Below are positions 58,330 through 64,000 of a stretch of 64,000 bases of DNA, one piece after another. The position numbers were made by a program, and so were the translations under genes. Each line of letters begins with the position of its first letter. Position 1 is the first letter of the stretch. The notes beneath the pieces are model-generated. The model ran no database searches. It had not been told where the DNA came from and was given only the letters and a program-made list of their open reading frames with translations. The DNA comes from Artocarpus heterophyllus (lineage: Eukaryota; Streptophyta; Magnoliopsida; Rosales; Moraceae), in NCBI GenBank assembly GCA_025403435.1, contig CM046341.1:23100908-23164907 (forward strand), written 5' to 3'.

Positions 58330-60050
58330 GAGAACTCATCTCTGGAGCATATCCTTGCATTTAATATTTCTGAACTTATCTCTGAGAACTAATCAAACCA
58401 AAATATTTCTCCCTCATAAATCCTTAAAAAGATCCCATCCACAAATTTGGCAATGCCATGGGTTATCATGCCGAAAGTTTTTAACTGATCTGATTTCTGA
58501 TCGTAAATCATGTACAATTTAAGAGATTTTTTTTAGGGGTGTTGTATTATTTACACCTTTTTCTTTAGCTGGTAAAAGCATGGTTCTAAATATTCTTCAA
58601 TTTACAGCTCCGCTTCATGGATTTGCATTTTGGTTTGATGTTGAATTTACTGGACCTGCGATATCCCCTACCAATAATCAGACAATATCCTTGCTTACTG
58701 ACACACACCCAGTGGATGGAAATCAGAGGAAGAAACGGACAAATCCAAATGAAGCATTGGTGCTGTCCACTGCGCCTGAGGACCCTCCAACACATTGGCA
58801 ACAGGTACACTACGTTTACACTTGAAGAGATTTTTTTCTGCCTTTCAGTGGTTCAACATTGTGTGCATGTGTTTTTGAGGTTGTAGCTTCTGCCATTTCA
58901 TATCTGTAAAATAAAGAATAATAATAGTAATAAAGTAAATCAGGTTTATAAGGGTGGGCATTAACACCGAAATATTCGTGCTTATATGTGGTTGAGATTT
59001 TGGCCAGTAGCTATGTTATGGACAGTTTTAGTCGTCATTCTCATGGATGATGGGTGATCTATCATAAGTTTGAGTTGTCTGTGTAGTTTTTTGTGTTGGC
59101 ACAGCGTGTTGAGCTAGGTTTTGGTTTATTAAAATGAGTGAAGTTGAGATTTCGAATAGAGTTAGGGTGCGTTTGTTTGAGATGTTCACAGGTTTCAAAC
59201 CCAAGTTTCAAGTTGAGAAGGTGTTTGGGAATAAAAATTGTTGGCTGATTTTGAGATTCTAATTTGACCCATTGAGATGAAATGGGCATGTTTTTGGAGT
59301 CAACCCCCTGTAGTTTTGGATGTTTCAAACCCATTTTTAACTGTATTTGGGTTTAATTTTTGAAACCCATTTCACATCTCAACATATATCCAAACATAGT
59401 TTCAGATTTTATTTCATTTTTAAACAAATCGAAACTTAGATGACACCAATCACATCAACTTCTGTGACTAGGTAGTAACAGAAGGGTAGGTATTTCATAC
59501 CATATTAAACCTTAAAAAAAAAGGAAAAAAGAAAAGAAGAGAAAAGAAGGGAAAAGAAGATGTAGACGAAAAAAAAAGTGAAAAAGAAAAGCGGGGATTG
59601 ATTCTTTGTAACAAATGAGTATCATCTGCTTGTGAATTATTCTTGTGCTTGGGTATTTTGTATATCCCATGTGCCTTTTCTTTAGTTAACTTTAACAAAA
59701 TAAATTCTGCAGACATTAATTTATTTCTACGACCCCATAGAAGTGGAGCAAGACCAACTGATTGAAGGTTCCGTAACATTATCACAAAGCAAAGAAAATC
59801 CCCGGTTCATGAACATTCACCTCGAGTATGCGTGAGTAATTCCCTTTATTTGTTTTTCTTTTTCTTTTTTATGTACTTTTTAATGCTGGACTTATGCTTG
59901 CTTTAAGCTCATGGTACCTTTATTTTTATTTATTTATTTTTTTTACCGAGTAAAAATATAGCTTGCATCTCCTCCCATATCCTCATATTTTACTTGAACT
60001 CTTGCAGTTCGGGAGGCCGTTCCTTTGTGAAAGAGTCCGTAATGCGGTGA
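43197..60050 (+). CDS. PRMT6: Protein arginine N-methyltransferase, PRMT6-like (13 exons)
   Basis: Exons: 43197-43451, 45114-45179, 45440-45508, 46110-46145, 51774-51839, 55401-55469, 55553-55630, 56287-56365, 56924-57018, 57885-57969, 58608-58804, 59713-59831, 60008-60050. All introns are GT-AG; the joined 1257 nt encode 418 residues with no stop. The enzyme transfers methyl groups from S-adenosylmethionine to arginine, probably asymmetrically on nuclear proteins such as histone H3 (family knowledge). Visible motifs: [16 protein letters not shown] (about 71-86), SAM motif [10 protein letters not shown] (109-117), VYAVDAS (131-137), double-E loop [11 protein letters not shown] with Glu178 and Glu187, and the THW loop PPTHWQQ (359-365). 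The N-terminus is Gln/Arg-rich. Length is close to plant PRMT6. Introns 4 and 5 are swollen by transposons but splice sites look intact. Confidence 0.93.
46305..46540 (-). repeat. 3' LTR of the intron-4 copia element
   Basis: The LTR has TGTCAC...CAACA ends. The polypurine tract TTGAGGGGGAG (minus strand, 46541-46551) abuts it. Confidence 0.9.
46560..48110 (-). pseudogene. copia RT and RNase H of the intron-4 element (broken)
   Basis: RT begins at 47888 with [20 protein letters not shown] and [20 protein letters not shown], is interrupted near 47655, and resumes at 47594 with [14 protein letters not shown], the catalytic pair. RNase H at 46673-47236 is the best-kept part: [60 protein letters not shown] and [16 protein letters not shown]. 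Between them a stop and a frameshift are present near 47250-47390. Confidence 0.85.
48111..49985 (-). pseudogene. copia protease and integrase of the intron-4 element
   Basis: The protease motif [13 protein letters not shown] is readable at about 49945-49985. The 474-residue ORF 48437-49861 carries the gag-pre-integrase motif [12 protein letters not shown] with [15 protein letters not shown], then the integrase core: [11 protein letters not shown] (Asp), RYDNARDYF (Asp; the usual SDNG.E is changed) and [16 protein letters not shown] (Glu). It ends with [20 protein letters not shown] and a Pro/Ser/Gln-rich linker that continues in another frame to 48103. Confidence 0.85.
50238..51109 (-). pseudogene. 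copia gag of the intron-4 element
   Basis: The start is ATG 51109 ([19 protein letters not shown]). The frame is broken before 50870, where the main block opens: [52 protein letters not shown] and a knuckle-like [16 protein letters not shown] at the end. These are standard copia gag (UBN2-type) motifs. Confidence 0.8.
51205..51222 (-). other. Primer binding site of the intron-4 copia element
   Basis: On the minus strand the bases after the 5' LTR read (CA)TGGTATCAACGCCTTAGG, a match to the initiator-Met site TGGTATCAGAGC with small changes. Confidence 0.8.
51223..51460 (-). repeat. 5' LTR of the intron-4 copia element
   Basis: The LTR is 238 bp and pairs with 46305-46540. The duplication ATTTC follows at 51461-51465. 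Confidence 0.9.
52032..52783. mobile_element. Non-autonomous hAT-like element nested in the LINE
   Basis: The left end reads TAGGGCCGGCAATGTG; the right end, on the minus strand, reads GAGGGGTGGTAAATCGGG. Both subterminal zones are dense in ACCCG/CGGGT words (CGGGTC, AACCCG). There is no transposase. About 115 bp at the right end matches, in opposite orientation, the element starting at 63881. No clear 8-bp duplication remains. It splits the LINE 3' region. Confidence 0.65.
53371..53538 (-). repeat. 84-bp in-frame tandem duplication inside the LINE
   Basis: CCCTCCAGAACATAAATC occurs at 53371 and again 84 bp later at 53455. In the minus-strand frame the motif [16 protein letters not shown] appears twice, 28 residues apart, with a few differences. 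Confidence 0.8.
55836..56098 (+). mobile_element. Solo LTR in PRMT6 intron 7
   Basis: A 263-bp unit with TGTTGGAAAAT at the start and TTCGTGACA at the end is flanked by AATGA on both sides (55831-55835 and 56099-56103). It has CCTATAAAGTC as a TATA-like motif near 56028. Size and ends fit a short copia-type LTR or TRIM LTR left after recombination. Confidence 0.75.
56461..56810 (+). mobile_element. LINE-like 3' end with poly-A tail in PRMT6 intron 8
   Basis: The ORF 56461-56661 reads [15 protein letters not shown] and [20 protein letters not shown]. The second block resembles the final coding residues of plant L1-like elements (WDRV.FWVALW....EF). An untranslated stretch and a run of 16 A (56787-56802) follow. 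It is a short 5'-truncated copy in the same direction as the host gene. The left boundary is uncertain. Confidence 0.45.
57442..57629. mobile_element. MULE-type MITE in PRMT6 intron 9
   Basis: The ends AGAAGTGCTAGTTGCACCG and, on the minus strand, AGAGGACTGCTACCTACAC begin imperfect inverted repeats of about 70 bp that share TTTCTCACTCTC. The 9-bp duplication AGTTTTATG lies on both sides (57433-57441 and 57630-57638). Nine base pairs is the Mutator-like duplication size. There is no coding capacity in 188 bp. Confidence 0.75.
58300..58330. repeat. Poly-T tract in PRMT6 intron 10
   Basis: About 30 consecutive T. It may be a retroposon tail on the minus strand or a simple tract; nothing adjacent decides between them. 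Confidence 0.8.
59166..59401. mobile_element. Possible Tourist-like MITE in PRMT6 intron 11
   Basis: GGGTGCGTTTGTTTGAGATG on the left and, on the minus strand, ACTATGTTTGGATATATGTT on the right begin inverted arms that share GAGATGT and GGTTTCAAA. The '.TTTGTTTG' start is common in PIF/Harbinger MITEs. Boundaries and target duplication are not clear. Confidence 0.35.
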
Positions 60051-61045
60051 TAGTACTTGCTGCATTTCAGGTTGTGGCTAGTTAAAGGTAGAAAATTCAT
60101 AGTAACGAAGTACCATTTTGTTCCACCTACAGCTGTCTTGCTTCCCCCCAAAGGCAAGACTCGACAGAATTTGAAGAGAGAAAATTGCTGAGGTACTTTT
60201 TAGGGCTCATGCATTTCACTAATTAACCATGTCAAGCCGCGCAAAGATGGACATACCTCACAAAAGACTGATTTTTATGAAAGTTTTGTCGATAACCTTA
60301 TTACTTCACCAATGCTGATTATTTAAGGATGGTCTCGAGGTTGTATCTCAACCTCGTTCTTAGATTTGAGTGGAGTTCATTTGAATGTGTAACACATTGA
60401 TGAGAATGCGCTAATTTTGTAGCTCTTTGTATTCTTACTAAATCATTGATGATATTCATTTGAGTACTTTTCTTAGCTCAATTGTCTCTCTTCCCCCTCC
60501 ACGAAAAGTTAATGGTGGTGTTTACAAAAATTGCGACACACTCTTCTTAAAGATGGAAGTTCTGAACTTGGTTCAAACTTACCTACCCTTTAGGAAAGAA
60601 AAATTTCTAGCTTGTCTTTCTATCCTTCCAAACAATGATGGGCATGGCCTGCCCTAGCTGCTTTTTTTTTTTTTTTAATTTAATATAGTGGTTTTAATTT
60701 TAATATAGTAGGTATATGTGTAAATTAAACTTAGCCTCCGTTAAATTAATAGTTTTCTGCATGTTAGTATAATTTTTTGATTAAAAAAAAAATTGGTTCC
60801 CCTTGCCAAATCCTGGCTTTATTATTGCTTTCAAGTGATAAAGTGAAAGAGGTTTAACGTATGGGAACTTGATCAGCAATTCTTGTAACCCATGTTTAGC
60901 CTACAAACTTAAAAGCGACTTTAAAAAAATTACAGTGATTTCAAAAGAAAAAAAAAATTACAGAGTTACTTCGAATACTAAAACACGCAAAAGATAAAAG
61001 CAAAGAACCCTCAGGATGGCTTAAGTGGCTTAGGATCTCATCTTA
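60051..61045 (+). other. PRMT6 3' untranslated region and downstream flank
   Basis: The stop codon TGA is at 60048-60050. The next few hundred bases, including TTGTAGCTCTTTGTATTC near 60416, are likely 3' untranslated sequence, but I see no canonical AATAAA. No further gene is supported; the small ORF at 60460-60657 has no recognisable protein. Confidence 0.5.
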
Positions 61046-61919
61046 CCCTTTGTTTGGTACAATAAAAACTGGAAGGAAAGAAAATATTAGAGGGGATTTT
61101 AGAATGAAAATTGATAAGTTAAGATGTTTGATTGGAAGGAATTTTAGGTGGAAAGAAAAAAAAAAGGTGAAAAAACTACCAGGTCGGTCCTTTCATATTA
61201 TGTCCTTTTAAAAGTAAATGGATTATCAAACAGAAAAAATTAACAGCTATTTAAATGAGATAATATTATTATATTGTCTCTTCAAACTACACTAGAAACA
61301 AAAGGAATTGTATGAGAGCGGTTAATAAATAGGAAGAAAAGATGAATAAAACTGGTCTTTAGGGGATGTGAATTTACATTAGAATTTAATATATATAATG
61401 TTAATAGATATAAGCAAATGATTAGAAAAAATGTATATAGGAATTATATATATATGTATGTCTATAGGAAAGAACAATTAAAAATATTGTTTTATACATA
61501 AAAAAGAGCAAAGAAAAATATTTGTTATGTTGCACCTAATTAAATTAGTTGTTTTTCATTTTGATGTCACATATAATAAATTATGGCAAAAACTATAAAT
61601 TTTGATATTCATTATATGTTTCCTTAAAAAAAAAAAAACAATTTGATAACTATTCAAATGTGTTCTTGTGGCTGGGTTTTGATTTTGGTTAATGGAAGCC
61701 ATTTCTACGGAAGAAATAAATTAACATTTTGGATAACATTATAATTTTTTTATCCTTTGAGTTTTATTTTCAATACCAAACAAATGAAAATAAATTTATT
61801 TTTATTTCCTATCATATCAAACAACTAAAAAGAAACTAAAATGTTTTCAATCCTTTTAATTTTCTATCTTTTATAATTTTCTTTTCCCTCGTGTTTACTT
61901 TCCCTTCTACCAAACAGAG
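61046..61919. mobile_element. PIF/Harbinger-like non-autonomous element
   Basis: The left end CCCTTTGTTTGGTA and the right end, on the minus strand, CTCTGTTTGGTAG are preceded and followed by TTA (61043-61045 and 61920-61922), the 3-bp target of this superfamily. The inner arms share AAGGAAAGAAAA-type sequence. The 874-bp interior is AT-rich without a transposase. Confidence 0.6.
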
Positions 61920-63880
61920 TTAAATTGGAAGGCCTCGGTTTGATTGTCCTTGAGGTTATCTTTCTCGGTCTACACTGGTAATAACACGTGATAATTGCTT
62001 ATGTAAAAATCAAAACTAGTAGTTCTTTTAAAATAGAGCAGTTCTATATATCCCGACCGGGCTACAGCTGAGTACTTTTAGTGGGACGGTGGGGCCCACC
62101 ACATTAAGAGTACCCGGCTGTAGCCTGGACGGGAAAAAAAAGTTTTTCTTTGAAATATTATTTTATTAAAAAGTTGACCATGCATAGGCAACTGGAGAGT
62201 TTTTGGATGTTGGAAACAGCTCCAACTGACACGTGCCTTGGCTTCCGGTGTGGTCTTGTGATAACTTCATAAATATTCTTCTTTGGTATTATTTTGAAAG
62301 TTTTTGGAAATATTTTTACATATTTTTTGAAGCAAAAATTTCAAAAACACTCTTCACATAATTCTCTAAAGTTTCTAATTTTTCAAAATAAAATTATTTT
62401 CACCTATTTTAAAAACATTACCAAACAAATTCATTGTTTTTGAACATTTTCCAATTATTTAGTACTACTTTATTTATTTACTTTTAGGAGGACCTCTCTT
62501 TTCCTTATTAATTATTTACTTTCAAGTCTTAAACCAAGCGTTTCAATAGCGTTCGTCACAGCATATAATATAACCAACCAAAGACAATTAAAATTCTATG
62601 AAAAAACCATTGGTTAATTATATATAAAAAAAAAGATCCCGACAAAAATTCCTTGGTTGTATCCCATAAAAATGTCATTCAGGCTGGTGTAAGTGAGGTA
62701 TATTTATTTCTTCTTTATTTATTTTTTTATTTTAGAATGAATAAAAGCTCCTTCATTTGGTACATTACATTAGTTGGATTGTATATAAGCACACGTATAT
62801 TGATCATATAGTATAATTTACTTCATTTTAAAAGAACACACATGCCGCAAAAGGTCCAAAAATCTAATAATATTTTGACACATCCTGCATGCTTGACCAA
62901 TAGAAGTTGATATGCAAAAGTGGCTTGCAATTTATCACATGATTTGGAATTTTATAAACATTTTGAGATAGGTCTTGCAACCTAAAGAGCATTTAATTAA
63001 AGTATGCAATTTAAATGACATGTTGAGTCAAACAACATGATATGCATGGTAGACTGAGTTTGGCTCCATATATATGAATTTATCTCTCAGTCCTCATATT
63101 TTAAGTACAATATGTTATAGCTAGGAATTAATAATAATGATTTCTGGTAAGCTTATAATTAGATGTATGTACGGTAATATGATTTGCTCCTTGGATGTAT
63201 GTACGATAATATGATTTGCTCCTGATATCTATAATCAGTTTCATTTTTTGAACTTCAAAATGGCTAGTTATGGTGTAAATAATTTATTTATTTTTTATTT
63301 ATATTATAGATAATTCTTGAAAAAATTAGACTGGGTGGCTTTTTTAATGGTCTCATTAAAATAAATGACTATAACTTTTTAAAATCAGTCAAATAGTTGT
63401 TTATCAGTGATAAACTGAGTTTATCTAATAAATTCCTCGAGTTCATCAGTGTTAAACTCGATAAATTTGAACTCGACGAGTTTGTCTGACAAACTCAAAT
63501 TTATCATTGATAAACAGCCATCTGTCTAATTTAGAAAAATTATGGTTATTTATGCCTCTTTATCTCTAATTCTTATTTACACAAAAAATAAATTTAAAAT
63601 ACAAATAATTTATTTACCTTCTTATTTACAATATAAATAATTCTTATTAACATAATAAATAAATTATTTACATTATAAACGTGCTATTTACTATAAATAT
63701 TTGCTATAATATTTTCAAAATATGTAATTTACTTAAAAAAATTTCAAAACTCTGCTATTTCATTAGTTCTCCTCTTTAAAAAGGCCGTTCTGCTCGTTAA
63801 GATGGCATTATCCTGTTTGGCATTTGTCAAAAAGCAGAGTGGTTAGCACTTCAATGTGGACAATAATAATAAAATAATTT
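61920..63880. other. AT-rich DNA with a small GC-rich foldback
   Basis: No gene is supported. Apart from the foldback at 62052-62133, positions 63171-63232 contain a 33-34 bp near-repeat (ATGTATGTACG.TAATATGATTTGCTCCT twice, at about 63163 and 63197). Positions 63385-63520 hold alternating 'aaactcgaTAAATTTGAACTCG' palindromic words of unknown meaning. Confidence 0.45.
62052..62133. repeat. GC-rich foldback (imperfect palindrome)
   Basis: CCCGACCGGGCTACAGCTGA on the left pairs with the minus-strand reading of 62104-62133, CCCGTCCAGGCTACAGCCGG. The centre GTGGG...CCCAC is also self-complementary. It may be the core of a tiny MITE. Confidence 0.65.
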
Positions 63881-64000
63881 TAGGGGTGGCAAAATGGGTT
63901 GGCGGGTCAGGTTGGAGTTAATTTTTACAAAAATTAGGTCGACACTAACCCGACCTATGACACGAACGGGTTGAGAATTCTCAACCCTAACACGACCCGT
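63881..64000. mobile_element. Terminus of a hAT-like element running off the window
   Basis: TAGGGGTGGCAAAATGGG at 63881 is a hAT-type end. The following bases (AATTTTTACAAAAATTAGG, then GACACTAACCCGACC) match the right end of the element at 52032-52783 in inverted orientation, so both belong to one family. Confidence 0.6.

Overview
This window is nuclear DNA from a flowering plant, probably a eudicot; the species cannot be told from the sequence. The signs are an AT-rich background, spliceosomal introns, plant families of copia, gypsy, hAT, CACTA, MULE and LINE elements, and one host gene for a class I protein arginine methyltransferase of the plant PRMT6 type. I saw no prokaryotic operon, no CRISPR array and no convincing tRNA or rRNA gene.

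Layout. Positions 1-330 hold the decayed integrase tail of a gypsy chromovirus on the minus strand. Positions 1962-11650 are an old SIRE-like copia element with diverged LTRs, a broken gag-pol and a further downstream ORF resembling 'putative plant transposon protein'. Positions 11850-27240 are a hAT transposon bounded by perfect 8-bp target duplications (CCAATGAG). Its 5' non-coding part carries a young Tat-type gypsy retrotransposon at 12384-23053, which has about 99% identical LTRs and a perfect 5-bp duplication (CTAAG). That element runs on the minus strand (gag, protease, RT, RNase H, a second RNase H, integrase). On the opposite strand, between integrase and the 3' LTR, it carries a second gene of three exons (13380-15944) with its own TATA box and AATAAA signal. 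The two genes share nine in-frame stops (three in gag-pol, six in the antisense gene), all TAG or TGA, and show no frameshift. The hAT transposase (24385-26699) is nearly complete but has two frameshifts.

From 27249 to 43196 the DNA is AT-rich and mostly transposon debris. It includes a non-autonomous CACTA element (31543-33820) inside an older copia RNase H relic, another copia RT/RNase H relic (38810-39450), and an 872-bp solo LTR (39874-40745) with an ATTAT duplication and an internal 72-bp tandem repeat. An ORF of unknown function (40917-41405) contains an exact in-frame 120-bp duplication.

The host gene runs from 43197 to 60050 in 13 exons. The exons join without any frame break into a 418-residue PRMT6-like protein that keeps its catalytic motifs. 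The introns have been colonised: an antisense copia element in intron 4, a 5'-truncated LINE with a hAT-like element inside it in intron 5, a solo LTR in intron 7, a LINE-like poly-A tail in intron 8, a MULE-type MITE in intron 9 and a Tourist-like inverted repeat in intron 11. From 60051 to 64000 the sequence is 3' flank and AT-rich DNA with a PIF/Harbinger-like element, a small GC-rich foldback, and the start of another hAT-like element that leaves the window.

The only host gene that looks functional is the PRMT6 gene. The most unusual object is the antisense, intron-containing gene inside the Tat element.
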